Source: an uncultured Victivallales bacterium (GTDB lineage Bacteria; Verrucomicrobiota; Lentisphaeria; Victivallales; UBA1829). From it: a stretch of 64,000 bases of DNA. A program made the position numbers and the translations under genes. Within the stretch, counting starts at the first letter, position 1; the number at the start of each line of letters is the position of its first letter. The stretch spans positions 1 to 64,000 of the forward strand of contig CALXRL010000059.1 of the NCBI GenBank assembly GCA_944390735.1. The letters are read 5' to 3'. Below are positions 51,985 to 61,236 of this stretch, piece after piece. A model generated the notes under the pieces. It searched no databases and was not told the origin of the DNA. It saw only the letters and a list, made by a program, of their open reading frames with translations.

Positions 51985-53133
51985 ATGGCGAATATTCTGA
52001 AGTGTGATCTGCTGTATCAAACATTGCGGGATCGGATTTTTTCCGGATATTATTCCGCGGGGATGTCGCTGCCGCGGGAGGTGGATCTTGCGGAGGAGTT
52101 CGGAGTGGCGCGCAACACGCTTCGCAGCGCTCTCGCGGGGCTGGAGAAGGAGGGACTGATCCGGCGGGTGAAGAGCAAGGGAACGTTTGTCCGGGGACGG
52201 AAACGGCGGAAACGGAATTATCTTCTGGTGTTGAATGAGGGAGGGGGAATCGAGAGTCCGTATCCATACATCGTGCCGAATTTGCAGACGGCAGCGGAGA
52301 TGAGTGAAGTGGGGCTGGAGATTGTCTGCCGGAATTTTCTGCAGTCGCTTTCACGGGAGCGGGGGGCCGCGACGATTCGTTCGAGCGGCGTCAAAGGGGT
52401 GATTGTGCTTGCCAACAACATGCTGAAATCGGATCCGCTGTATGGGATTCTGAAGTCGTCGGGGGTTCCGGTCCTTTTGCCGCACGGGGCGAAATGGGAT
52501 CGGGAGATGACGGGATTCGGCGTGCTGCGGATTGATTTTGCGAAGAGTCTGCGCGATGCGTTTGCGTATCTGAGCGGTCTGGGACATCGTCGGATTGCGC
52601 TTCTGGCGAAGGATTCCGGAGAGGACGGAAGAGGATGGAACTGTGCCCTGCGGAAGGAGGGGTTTCTGCGTTCGGAGGAGGATTTCATCGTTGTGCGGGA
52701 ATACAGTCGCAGGGACTATTTTGCGATGCTGCGGGAGCTGGGAGTGTCGGAGGATCCGCGGCTGCTTCAGTTTTCGAAGGGGGATGCGCCGGGGATCCGG
52801 CGGAACGTCGAGACGCTGCTGAGTCTGCCGGAGCCGCCGACCGCGCTGATCGGTTTTTCCGATTTTTATGCGATGTATGCGATGCAGGAACTGAAGCTGC
52901 GGGGAATCCGGATCCCGGAAGAGATTTCGGTTCTCGGACTCTGCGGCTATCCGGGAGGGGCGTATCTGTCGCCGACGCTGACGACCATCGGATATCATTA
53001 TGAGAGAATCGGATGGAAATGTCTGGAGCTGATGGGGAAGCTGGAGCGCATTGCGCAGGAGGGCGGAAAAATGCCCGATGTCATTATGGAACATCGGCTG
53101 ATCATTCGCGAAAGCACAGCCGGGGTAAGATAG
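51985..53133 (+). CDS. GntR-family regulator with LacI-like sensor domain
   Basis: 382 aa. Winged helix-turn-helix at about 5-75 (LYQTLRDRIFSGYYSAGMSL; EVDLAEEFGVARNTLRSALA), then a LacI-type effector domain: VKGVIVLANNMLKSDPLYGI, LGHRRIALLAKDSGEDGRGW, TALIGFSDFYAMYAM, ISVLGLCGYPGGAYLSPTLT. The ATG at 51985 is chosen because the helix-turn-helix begins there with an AGG-rich RBS region upstream; the ATG at 51946 overlaps the promoter. It is upstream of a GH36-type alpha-galactosidase by 42 nt and probably controls it. Confidence 0.9.
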   Translation: MANILKCDLLYQTLRDRIFSGYYSAGMSLPREVDLAEEFGVARNTLRSALAGLEKEGLIRRVKSKGTFVRGRKRRKRNYLLVLNEGGGIESPYPYIVPNLQTAAEMSEVGLEIVCRNFLQSLSRERGAATIRSSGVKGVIVLANNMLKSDPLYGILKSSGVPVLLPHGAKWDREMTGFGVLRIDFAKSLRDAFAYLSGLGHRRIALLAKDSGEDGRGWNCALRKEGFLRSEEDFIVVREYSRRDYFAMLRELGVSEDPRLLQFSKGDAPGIRRNVETLLSLPEPPTALIGFSDFYAMYAMQELKLRGIRIPEEISVLGLCGYPGGAYLSPTLTTIGYHYERIGWKCLELMGKLERIAQEGGKMPDVIMEHRLIIRESTAGVR

Positions 53134-53175
53134 AAAAAGACCGGAGGCATTTTCCGGTCAGCAAGGGGAAAAAAC

Positions 53176-55080
53176 ATGTGGAACAAGAAGTTTGACGGTT
53201 CGGAACTCCAATTTGAGGAGAACGGCGTTTTTCAGCTTTCCGTGGATGCGTTTTGTCTGAAGCAGAACCATATTCGCGTGGCGTATGATGGAACGGAAGA
53301 GCCGATTGTCTGGCGGAAGGAGTGCGAGGAGGAGAAGCGGATCCGGTTTCACGGCCGGGAGCCGCAGGGGGAGTGGACCGTGGAGTTCCGTTTCGGGCGC
53401 GACGGGGAACTCTTTCTCCACTTTCGGGGAACGCGGAAGCAGACGGAGAAGCGTCTGACAATCGTGCTGCTGGATTTCCAGGATCTGGAGGCGGATCATC
53501 TTCTCGGACAGGGCATGTGCATGGGGCACTGCACCTCTCTTCTGTTTCCCCTGAACCAGGAGAGATCGTTCACAAGTTATTATCAGACCATGATTACCAA
53601 AGACGGGAAAACGCTTCAGATTGCCGTGCCCCTGATGGAAAAGCAGTGTTTGAAGATGGAAGGTTCGGCATTCGGGTCGCGGATCCGGAGCTTCTGTGTG
53701 AATACGGAACTCTCCTTTTACGAGGAACGGGAAATTGAACTGGATCCTGTTCAGCTCCGGGTATCCTCCAACGGGTTTGGCCTGATGACGGAATGGGCGG
53801 ATGCGCAGCCGAAGCCGGAACAAATTCCGGAGGCCGTTCCCGGATGGAACTCGTGGGACTATTACCGCTGGACGATCACGGAGCAGGAGGTTCTGGAGAA
53901 TGCCCGGTTCATTGCCCGGGATCCGGTCCTGAGCCGATATGTGAAGCGGATCATCGTGGATGACGGCTGGCAGTACTGCTATGGGGAATGGGAGGCCAAT
54001 TCGCTCTTTCCGAGCGGGATGGAGTCGCTGGCCGGGGAGTTGTCCAGCATGGGATTCGAGCCGGGACTCTGGATTGCACCGTCCATTGTGGAGCCCCATG
54101 CCCGGATCGCGCAGATCGACAGCGGGATGCTGGGCTGCGGAGACAACGGGTTGCCGTGTCTCTGCTATGAATGTATGAGACGGGTCGGCTTTGTGCTGGA
54201 TCCGACGCAGGAGAAGGTGCGGAAGTTTCTGTTTGATCTGTTTTTCCGGTACAGTGCCATGGGGTATCGGCATTTCAAGCTGGACTTTCTGGCGGCGACG
54301 CTGAAGGCCCCGCAGTTCCGTGACCGCCGGGTTCCCCGGAGCGCGATCATGGAGAAGCTGCTTGCACCGATCCGGAAAGCGACGGAAGGTCGTGCGCAGA
54401 TTCTCGGGTGCAACTATCCGTATTTCGGGGGGCCGCGCCTGGTGGATTCCGTGCGGGTGGGAGGCGATATTCACGCGACCTGGGAGGGGATTACCGAGAA
54501 TGTGATTTCCGTGGCCGCCCGCTTCTGGTCGAACGGAAGACTCTGGCGAAACGATCCGGATTTTGCGGTCTGCCGGGCGCTGGATACGGCGTCGGATCCG
54601 GATCTGACGCGTCTGCTCTGCTTTCTGGTGTTCAACGGTCCGCATGACAGGGAGAGGAATCATCTCGACCGACCGCTGGTGAATATCCGCAGACCGCAGT
54701 CGGAGATTCTGCTCAGTCTGGTGCTGATGGCGGCGGGTGCGGTGAATCTTTCGGACAAGATGACGCGCCTGAATGAATCGGGTCTGGATCTTGCCCGGCG
54801 GATTGTCTCTGCGGAATCCGGGGAAACGGGAATCCCGCTGGATCTGTTCCGGAGCGAGCGACCTTCCTGCTGGTATCAGAAACTCAAACGGGGGTATCGG
54901 GTCCTGCTGATTAACTGGAGCGACGACTCCGCGCTTCGCGAAGTGGAGCTTGCTCCTCTGGGAATCACGGCCTCCTCGGCGGTGAATTTCTGGACGGATG
55001 AGATCCTTCCGGTGGAACGCAACTGTTTTCGGGCCGAACTGCCTCCCCGCAGCTGTCTTCTCGGGGTGTTTGAGCGGTAG
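53176..55080 (+). CDS. GH36/GH27-clan alpha-galactosidase-like enzyme, cytoplasmic
   Basis: 634 aa, no signal peptide. An N-terminal beta-supersandwich (about 1-210) precedes a TIM barrel and a C-terminal beta domain. Clan GH-D motifs: PGWNSWDYYRW (about 223), IIVDDGWQYCYGEWEA, FEPGLWIAPSIVEPHA, nucleophile Asp370 in FKLDFLAAT, and acid/base Asp431 in VGGDIHATW. The enzyme should remove terminal alpha-galactosyl or related residues from imported oligosaccharides with retention. It follows its GntR regulator by 42 nt in an apparent two-gene operon. Confidence 0.92.
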   Translation: MWNKKFDGSELQFEENGVFQLSVDAFCLKQNHIRVAYDGTEEPIVWRKECEEEKRIRFHGREPQGEWTVEFRFGRDGELFLHFRGTRKQTEKRLTIVLLDFQDLEADHLLGQGMCMGHCTSLLFPLNQERSFTSYYQTMITKDGKTLQIAVPLMEKQCLKMEGSAFGSRIRSFCVNTELSFYEEREIELDPVQLRVSSNGFGLMTEWADAQPKPEQIPEAVPGWNSWDYYRWTITEQEVLENARFIARDPVLSRYVKRIIVDDGWQYCYGEWEANSLFPSGMESLAGELSSMGFEPGLWIAPSIVEPHARIAQIDSGMLGCGDNGLPCLCYECMRRVGFVLDPTQEKVRKFLFDLFFRYSAMGYRHFKLDFLAATLKAPQFRDRRVPRSAIMEKLLAPIRKATEGRAQILGCNYPYFGGPRLVDSVRVGGDIHATWEGITENVISVAARFWSNGRLWRNDPDFAVCRALDTASDPDLTRLLCFLVFNGPHDRERNHLDRPLVNIRRPQSEILLSLVLMAAGAVNLSDKMTRLNESGLDLARRIVSAESGETGIPLDLFRSERPSCWYQKLKRGYRVLLINWSDDSALREVELAPLGITASSAVNFWTDEILPVERNCFRAELPPRSCLLGVFER

Positions 55081-55127
55081 TGGCGGAAGCCGAAGAGGAG
55101 AACGCGCGGAAAACCGGGCCGGGGCGG

Positions 55128-56078
55128 TCAGTGGATGGGGCGGACGGCCTCGGCAAGCATGTCGCAGATGGAGCTGTCGAGAGAAATCCGCTGCTTCAGC
55201 CCGAAGGCCTTGGCTCTGGTGAGATCCGGGACGTAGCGCGGAGAAGGACGTCCGTCCCAGCTTTTCTGTACAAGGATGGGAAGGTCCGCGCCGGAGAGGG
55301 TCCGGACCCTCTCCGCCAGCTCCCGGATGGTGATCGGGATATCGGATCCCGCGTTGCAGATCGTTCCCGGCGGCGCGTTTTGCAGAAAGTGGAAGAGCCA
55401 GCCGGCGAGATCCCGGCTGTCAAGATAGCTCCGGACGGTTCTGCCATCGCCTTTGACCACGATCGGCCGTTTTGCCGCCGCATCGGCGAGAAAATTTCCC
55501 AGCGCATAGTGGCGATCCAGGGGGAGATCGGGGCCACTGAATGTGAAACATCTTGCAATACAGCAGGTTATGCCGGAATTTAAACAGAGTTCTTCCGCGT
55601 CCCGCTTTCCTTTCCCGTAGCAGGTTTCCGGAAGAGGAGGACAGGTTTCCGAAACAAATGGAACTCCTTGATCCTGAGGACCATACACGGCTCCGGAACT
55701 CAAATACAGAAGCCGCGGAGACGTGGATTTTTCTGCAAAATCCAGCAGATGGCGGGTCCCGTCGACAATGACGCTGTACATCTCCTCCGGCTGTTCCCGG
55801 ATCATGACGGCATCGGCATCCGTTGCTCCATGAAGGATGAAATCGAAGTTTCCATCCGGAAACGGAAAGGTTCGGATATCTCCTTTCAGGAACGTCAAAT
55901 TCAGATGCTTCCGGAAATGAGGGTAGGCCCGGTCAAACCGTTCCGGATCGCGGGAAAGCAGGGTGATCTGGAGCGTGGAGTGTGCCTGCTCCAGAAGCCG
56001 GAGCAGATTTTTTCCAAGGAATCCGGTTCCTCCTGTCAGGAAGAGACGTTTCCCGTCAAGAGTTTGGAGGTTGTTCAT
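55128..56078 (-). CDS. NAD(P)-dependent epimerase/dehydratase-family reductase, YerF-like candidate
   Basis: 316 aa SDR-extended protein. Rossmann motif LFLTGGTGFLGKNLLRLLE near the N-terminus, LHGATDADAV, LYLSSGAVYG, and the catalytic YGKGK (YxxxK). The ATG at 56078 overlaps the GT2 gene by 23 nt; an earlier in-frame ATG at 56102 would lengthen the overlap. It is the last gene of the CDP-sugar operon. In Yersinia the YerF reductase reduces the C-4/branch keto product made by YerE; position and fold suggest the same here. It could instead be an epimerase acting on another nucleotide sugar. Confidence 0.82.
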   Translation of the reverse strand: MNNLQTLDGKRLFLTGGTGFLGKNLLRLLEQAHSTLQITLLSRDPERFDRAYPHFRKHLNLTFLKGDIRTFPFPDGNFDFILHGATDADAVMIREQPEEMYSVIVDGTRHLLDFAEKSTSPRLLYLSSGAVYGPQDQGVPFVSETCPPLPETCYGKGKRDAEELCLNSGITCCIARCFTFSGPDLPLDRHYALGNFLADAAAKRPIVVKGDGRTVRSYLDSRDLAGWLFHFLQNAPPGTICNAGSDIPITIRELAERVRTLSGADLPILVQKSWDGRPSPRYVPDLTRAKAFGLKQRISLDSSICDMLAEAVRPIH

Positions 56079-57015
56079 CGAAGTTAATCCGTTCTTCTTC
56101 AATGACTAAAGGCTTGTTTTTGACCTGCGTCCAGATCGCGCCGATGTATTCGCCGATGATCCCGATGCAGATCAGCTGGACCGCGGCGAAGAAAAAGAGT
56201 CCGATCATGATCGGCGCCAGTCCCAGTTCAAAGGTATCCCATCGGATCAGCTTCAGAATCAGATAGATCAGAGCGATGACCAGACTTCCCGCCGCCAGAA
56301 GAAATCCCGTGAAGACGGCCAGACGCAGAGGCAGCTTTGTATGATTGACAAATCCTGTGACCGCCATGTCATACAGCGTGAAAAAGTTGTTTTTTGTAAT
56401 TCCCTGCATCCGTTTTTCCTGAACGAAAGGGATCTCGGTGCGCTGGAATCCGACTTCGCTGACGAGTCCCCGGAAGTAGGGATACGGTTCGTTGTACTGT
56501 TTCAGGGCGTTGACGAAGGCCCGGTCGTAGAGTCCGAATCCGGTGAAGCTGGGAATCAGCCGTCCTCCCTCCGCCGCCTTCGAGAGCAGCGTGTAATAGG
56601 CTTTCCGCAGAAGTTCGAGAGTCCAGCTGGCCCGGGTGCCGGAACGGATTCCGACGACCACTTTGCTTCCTTTTTCCCAAGCCTGAATGAAGTCGTCGAT
56701 GAGTTCCGGCGGCTCCTGGAGATCCGAACACATGGTGACAACCGCGTCTCCGGTGCCCGAGAGAAACGCATTGAACGGGGAACGGATATGCCCGAAATTC
56801 CGGGAATTCAGAATCACTTTGAAGTGCTTGTCTTTTGCCGCGATGCCGCGGAGAATTTCGCGGGTGCGGTCGGTGGAACAGTTGTCTTCCAGAATAAACT
56901 CGTAGTCGTATTGCGGATGTTTTGCGAGAACGTTCCGGCAGCGGCGGTAGAGTTCTTCGATGTTTCCCTCTTCATTGTAGCAGCTTGCAGTGATGCTGAT
57001 TTTTTTCCGATTCAT
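56056..57015 (-). CDS. GT2-family glycosyltransferase with C-terminal membrane helices (GtrB/DPM-like)
   Basis: 319 aa. N-terminal GT-A domain: ISITASCYNEEGNIEELYRR, YEFILEDNCSTDRTREILRG, NFGHIRSPFNAFLSGTGDAV, MCSDLQEPPELI (DxD-type Asp). Two transmembrane helices near the C-terminus (about 230-255 and 267-290) match GtrB/ArnC-like enzymes that charge undecaprenyl phosphate. The ATG overlaps the YerE-like stop by 4 nt (ATGA). In this operon it could load a sugar onto a lipid carrier for cell-wall or LPS modification; the donor is inferred, not shown. Confidence 0.9.
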   Translation of the reverse strand: MNRKKISITASCYNEEGNIEELYRRCRNVLAKHPQYDYEFILEDNCSTDRTREILRGIAAKDKHFKVILNSRNFGHIRSPFNAFLSGTGDAVVTMCSDLQEPPELIDDFIQAWEKGSKVVVGIRSGTRASWTLELLRKAYYTLLSKAAEGGRLIPSFTGFGLYDRAFVNALKQYNEPYPYFRGLVSEVGFQRTEIPFVQEKRMQGITKNNFFTLYDMAVTGFVNHTKLPLRLAVFTGFLLAAGSLVIALIYLILKLIRWDTFELGLAPIMIGLFFFAAVQLICIGIIGEYIGAIWTQVKNKPLVIEEERINFDEQPPNS

Positions 57016-58817
57016 GATTCCTGCTCCTTGTTTCGGGAAATGGCCATGTTCCGTTCGAGTTCCTCCCGCGGCAGGAAGGGGGCCAGATCTTCCAGCGGAC
57101 GGGAAACCAGTCTTCCATCCGGAAGACGGCTGGAGGAGACTTTCGGACCCAGTTCCTCCAGAGGATCGGTCCGTACTTCACAGAGCACAGGTCCTTCTTC
57201 CGCAAGAATTTGCGAAATCTGTTCCTCCGCCTGCCGATTGCTGGAGAGCAGATACGTCCGAATTCCATAGGCCTCCGCAATGCGGCGGATCTCCGGCAGA
57301 CAGACTCCGGAACCGGGATCGGAACCCACCCGGAACCCATGGAAAAAGGAGTTCTGGGTCAGCTTGATCGAAAGATATCCCTGATTGCTGAAAACAAATA
57401 TCTTGATTGTAAGTCTATGATTCACAATGGTTTGAAGTTCCTGAAGATTCATCTGGATACTTCCATCGCCCGTGATGCAGACCACCGGTCTCTTTCGATC
57501 CGCCAGAGCCGCGCCGATTGCCGCCGGCAGGTCGTAACCCATTGAGGCGCAACCCTGATTGGCGAAAACGCGCATCCCCGGTTTGATCCGGATCGCCTGA
57601 TAGGTGCTGGTATAAGCCGTTCCGTTGCCGGTAACGACGACGGCATTGTCCGCCAGAGCGTCGGAAAGGAGATCCGCAAAATAGTAGGTGCTGACGTAAT
57701 CCGTTCGTTCCCTGTGAGTTGCAGTAACAACAGGGTACTGTTTCCTTTTTTCTCTGCAATAGGTGAGCCACTCTTCTTCCGCTCCCGGCAGCGGCGTCGG
57801 CTGCGCCTCCAGGAGAGCCTGGATCATTCGTCCGGCATCCGCATGGATCGGATAGCTGACCGGAAACAGCGGACGTTTCAGTTCTCCGGGATCCACATCC
57901 ACCATGATTTTGAATGCCCTGGGCGCGAAGGTGTCAAAGGAGTACCCGGTCATCCGGATTCCCATGCGCGTTCCAAGGATCAGAAGCAGATCGGCGTTCT
58001 GCACGATGAAGTTGGCGGGTCGTTCCCCCAGAATTCCCGGCCGCCCGAAAAAAAGCGGGGAATCCGAGGCAATCAGATCAATTCCGGAGATCGCGGTCAG
58101 GACCGGAATGCCGAGGCGTTCCGTCAGCTGGCGGAACGCCTTCACGCCGCCCGCCAGACGGATTCCGTTTCCGGCGATCAGTGCCGGACGTTTTGCCGTG
58201 CGCAGTTTTTCCAGCACATAAGCGACATCCTCCCCCGAGGGCTCCGGCGGCGGTTCCCGCAGAAACACGGGCTTCCGGAAGGAGTCCTTCATTTCCGCCG
58301 CCTGAACATCCAGCGGAATGTCCAGCCAGACCGGTCCCGGCCGCCCCGAACTGCAGAGCACCAGCGCCTTCTCCAGTTCATAGCGGATCTCCTGCGGATC
58401 CCGCACGCAGACCGCGTATTTCGTGATCGGCCGGACCAGATCAATGATGTTCAGCTCCTGATCCCCGATCTGCCGAACCTGCAGATGCGGCCAGTTCGAA
58501 CACATGGTTTCCGTTTTGACCTGTCCGGAGATCACCAGCATGGGAATGGAATCCAGCCAGGCTCCGGCGACTCCTGTCAGCGCATTCGTTCCTCCGGGAC
58601 CCGTTGTGACCGAAACGATTCCCGGACGGTTCCGGATTCTGGCATACCCTTCCGCCGCCATCGCGCACGCCTGCTCATGAAGACAGCAGACGTAATGCAG
58701 ACGCTTTTCCCGTCCCAGGGCGTCGTTGAGGTGCATGGCTCCGCCTCCCGTGACCAGAAAAACCGTGTCGGCTCCCCGATCCGCCAGCGTTTTGAAAATG
58801 TAATCCGCCACTCTCAT
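57012..58817 (-). CDS. Thiamine-diphosphate enzyme, acetolactate synthase-like (YerE candidate)
   Basis: 601 aa. Catalytic Glu48 in HEQACAMAAEGYAR; ThDP-Mg motif GDGSIQMNLQELQTI (450-464) with Asn478 in FSNQGY. The ATG at 58817 overlaps the rfbH stop by 4 nt. It lacks any acetolactate pathway neighbours (no ilvN or ilvC). It lies in an operon with CDP-glucose genes, so it is best compared with YerE, the ThDP-dependent enzyme that moves the acetyl group of pyruvate onto the 4-keto carbon of CDP-4-keto-3,6-dideoxy-D-glucose to give a branched sugar. The YerE identity is inferred from context. Confidence 0.85.
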   Translation of the reverse strand: MRVADYIFKTLADRGADTVFLVTGGGAMHLNDALGREKRLHYVCCLHEQACAMAAEGYARIRNRPGIVSVTTGPGGTNALTGVAGAWLDSIPMLVISGQVKTETMCSNWPHLQVRQIGDQELNIIDLVRPITKYAVCVRDPQEIRYELEKALVLCSSGRPGPVWLDIPLDVQAAEMKDSFRKPVFLREPPPEPSGEDVAYVLEKLRTAKRPALIAGNGIRLAGGVKAFRQLTERLGIPVLTAISGIDLIASDSPLFFGRPGILGERPANFIVQNADLLLILGTRMGIRMTGYSFDTFAPRAFKIMVDVDPGELKRPLFPVSYPIHADAGRMIQALLEAQPTPLPGAEEEWLTYCREKRKQYPVVTATHRERTDYVSTYYFADLLSDALADNAVVVTGNGTAYTSTYQAIRIKPGMRVFANQGCASMGYDLPAAIGAALADRKRPVVCITGDGSIQMNLQELQTIVNHRLTIKIFVFSNQGYLSIKLTQNSFFHGFRVGSDPGSGVCLPEIRRIAEAYGIRTYLLSSNRQAEEQISQILAEEGPVLCEVRTDPLEELGPKVSSSRLPDGRLVSRPLEDLAPFLPREELERNMAISRNKEQES

Positions 58818-60157
58818 TTCCGTTCCCCCAGACAGAACGAGCGGATGCATTCGATCATGTAATCCACTTTTTCCTTCCCCATGCCCGGATAAACGCCGAT
58901 CCAGAGGGCATTGTTCATGAAGACGTCCGTATTCTGCAGCGAACCGACGATCCGGTAGTCGATCCCTTCTTTGAGATTCTCAAAGCATGGGTGATGTATC
59001 AGATTGCCAGCAAACAGGTTGCGTGTTTGAATTCCGCATTTTTCCAAGTGCGCTGCAAATGCGTTTCTGGTAAAATCCGCCTCCGGGGTCAGCGTCATGA
59101 GAAAGCCGAACCAGGCGGGGTCGCTTTCCGGATAGCGGGAGAAGAGACGCAGCTGCGGCAGATCGTTCAGCGCCTCATACAGACGTTCGAAGTTCTCTTT
59201 CCGTCTGCGGAGGAAGCCGTCCAGTTTTTTCAGCTGAGCGCATCCGATCGCCGCCTGCATTTCCGTGGCTTTCAGATTGAATCCGAAATGGCGGTAGACA
59301 TATTTGTGGTCATAGCCGTCGGGCAGATGGTTCCAGTGATGGGTGAAACGACAGGAACAGCTGTTGTCGCATCCGGGCGGGCACCAGCAGTCGCGTCCCC
59401 AGTCCCGGAGAGAGAGCGCGATCTTCTTCAGAAGAGGATCGTTCATATACACGGCCCCGCCTTCTCCGGTGGTCAGATGATGCGGTGGATAAAAACTGGA
59501 GGTGGCAATGTCTCCCCAGGTTCCGGTGAGACGGCCGGCAAAGCGGGAGCCGAGCGCATCGCAGTTGTCTTCGATCAGCCAGAGAGCGTGTTCGTCGCAG
59601 AACTTTTTTATCTCATTGAGCTGGAACGGATTCCCAAGAGTGTGAGCCAGCACGAGCGCTTTCGTTTTCCGGGAAAGCGCTTCGGAGAGTCCCGAGGGAT
59701 CCAGATTCGCGGTTCCGGCATCCACATCCAGAAATACCGGAATTGCCCCGTATTGCAGAATCGGGGCAACCGTGGTCGGAAATCCTGCCGCGACGGTAAT
59801 GACTTCATCACCGCGACGAATCCGGCGATCCCCCAGAAGCGGTGATGTCAACGTCATGAACGCCAATAAGTTGGCCGAGGAGCCGGAATTGACGAAAAGA
59901 ACATGATTCACTCCCAGAAATTCCGCAAGTCCCGTTTCAAACTGTCGGGTGAACCGTCCCGATGTCAGCCAGAAGTCCAGCGCCGAGTCCACCAGATTTT
60001 CCAGTTCCGATTCGTCAAAGACGCGTCCGGCATACTGGATTTTGCTTTTCCCGGGCACAAACGGCGCATTCTGTTCCGGTTCCAGAAGCAGATGGTAATA
60101 CTCTGCGGTTTTCTGCAGAATCTCTCTGCGGAGTTGCTCTTTTTTTACTTCGTCCAT
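58814..60157 (-). CDS. rfbH: CDP-4-dehydro-6-deoxyglucose 3-dehydratase (E1)
   Basis: 447 aa DegT/DnrJ/EryC1-fold PLP (PMP) enzyme. In the motif SFYPPHHLTTGEGG the PLP-binding Lys is replaced by His226, the hallmark of E1/DdhC. The [2Fe-2S] cysteines appear as CWCPPGCDNSCSC (about 257-271). These remove the C-3 hydroxyl of CDP-4-keto-6-deoxyglucose with electrons from an E3 reductase (DdhD). The gene starts within the 3' end of rfbG (13-nt overlap) and ends in ATGA with the ThDP enzyme gene. No ddhD is in the window. Confidence 0.94.
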   Translation of the reverse strand: MDEVKKEQLRREILQKTAEYYHLLLEPEQNAPFVPGKSKIQYAGRVFDESELENLVDSALDFWLTSGRFTRQFETGLAEFLGVNHVLFVNSGSSANLLAFMTLTSPLLGDRRIRRGDEVITVAAGFPTTVAPILQYGAIPVFLDVDAGTANLDPSGLSEALSRKTKALVLAHTLGNPFQLNEIKKFCDEHALWLIEDNCDALGSRFAGRLTGTWGDIATSSFYPPHHLTTGEGGAVYMNDPLLKKIALSLRDWGRDCWCPPGCDNSCSCRFTHHWNHLPDGYDHKYVYRHFGFNLKATEMQAAIGCAQLKKLDGFLRRRKENFERLYEALNDLPQLRLFSRYPESDPAWFGFLMTLTPEADFTRNAFAAHLEKCGIQTRNLFAGNLIHHPCFENLKEGIDYRIVGSLQNTDVFMNNALWIGVYPGMGKEKVDYMIECIRSFCLGERK

Positions 60158-61233
60158 ATCAGGCCTTCTTGTTCCGCATCGGAGAGATATTGATGCAAGT
60201 CCTTGTCCGTGTTGATCTTGTTGCAAGTGTAGTAGTCCCGGTACCAGAGCGCGGTCCGTTCCATGGCGCGGTCCGTGTCCCAGACCGGGCGCCAGTGCAG
60301 CTGACGATACGCTTTCGCACTGCTGAGTTTCAGTTTCGACGCTTCGTGCGGTCCGCCATCCGGAGCCGGGCGGAAGCGGATGCGATCCCAGTGTGTCTGC
60401 AGCGCTCCGGCGGTTTCCAGAACCGTCCGCTCCTCCGTTTCCGCTGGTCCGAAATTCCAGGGAGAGGCAACTCTCTTTTTTCCTTCCATAAGACGTTGTC
60501 CCAGAAAAAGATATCCCGAAAGCGGCTCCAGAACATGCTGCCAGGGCCGCACCGCTCCGGGATTCCGCAGCGGTTCGATTCTCTTCAGCGACGCGGACTT
60601 CATCAGATTCGGAACCAGACGATCTTCCGCCCAGTCTCCTCCGCCGATCACATTCCCCGCCCGCGCACTCGCCAGAAGCAGATGATGGGTCCGCCCATAC
60701 TCCTCCGGTGCGAAAAACGACCGGCGGTAGGAGGAAATGACCAGTTCCGCGCATCCTTTCGACGCGCTGTAGGGATCGTATCCGCCCATGGGATCGCTCT
60801 CCCGGTATCCCCGCTCCAGATTCCGGTTCTCATAACATTTATCGCTCGTGACCGCCACCACCGCCCGGACCGATTCCGTTTCCCTCACCGCTTCCAGCAG
60901 ATTCACCATCCCCAGAACATTTGTTGCAAATGTTTCCACGGGATGAAGATAGGAATACCGAACAAGTGGCTGCGCCGCCAGATGGAAGATGATTTCCGGC
61001 TGAAATTCCCCGAGAATGCGTTTCAATTTCTCCAGATCCCGGATGTCCTGCGTCTCCGAGCGGATGCCGTCAAGTCCCAGCAGATCGTAATGACAGGGAT
61101 CCGTTCTTGTCTCCAGCGAGATTCCGCAGAGTTCCGCACCCGCCAGCTTCAGCCAGGCGCAGAGCCAGGAGCCTTTGAATCCGGTGTGTCCGGTAATCAG
61201 AACTCTTCTCCCTCGATAGACATCCGCAAACAA
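60145..61233 (-). CDS. rfbG: CDP-glucose 4,6-dehydratase
   Basis: 362 aa SDR-extended enzyme: Rossmann GHTGFKGSW (15-23), FHLAAQPLVRYSY, AVVAVTSDKCYENRN, catalytic YDPYSASKGCAE (Tyr/Lys), ARAGNVIGGGDW and VRPWQHVLEPLSGYL. It converts CDP-glucose to CDP-4-keto-6-deoxyglucose. The start is a TTG at 61233 with GGAGATAAGAA upstream; no in-frame ATG fits. It is 3 nt after rfbF and overlaps rfbH by 13 nt. Confidence 0.95.
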   Translation of the reverse strand: MFADVYRGRRVLITGHTGFKGSWLCAWLKLAGAELCGISLETRTDPCHYDLLGLDGIRSETQDIRDLEKLKRILGEFQPEIIFHLAAQPLVRYSYLHPVETFATNVLGMVNLLEAVRETESVRAVVAVTSDKCYENRNLERGYRESDPMGGYDPYSASKGCAELVISSYRRSFFAPEEYGRTHHLLLASARAGNVIGGGDWAEDRLVPNLMKSASLKRIEPLRNPGAVRPWQHVLEPLSGYLFLGQRLMEGKKRVASPWNFGPAETEERTVLETAGALQTHWDRIRFRPAPDGGPHEASKLKLSSAKAYRQLHWRPVWDTDRAMERTALWYRDYYTCNKINTDKDLHQYLSDAEQEGLIWTK

Positions 61234-61236
61234 TTC

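Noticed and set aside
57012..58817. Acetolactate synthase of branched-chain amino acid synthesis (ilvB)
   Set aside because: No ilvN, ilvC or leu genes nearby; the gene lies inside a CDP-sugar operon, so a YerE-like role is more likely.
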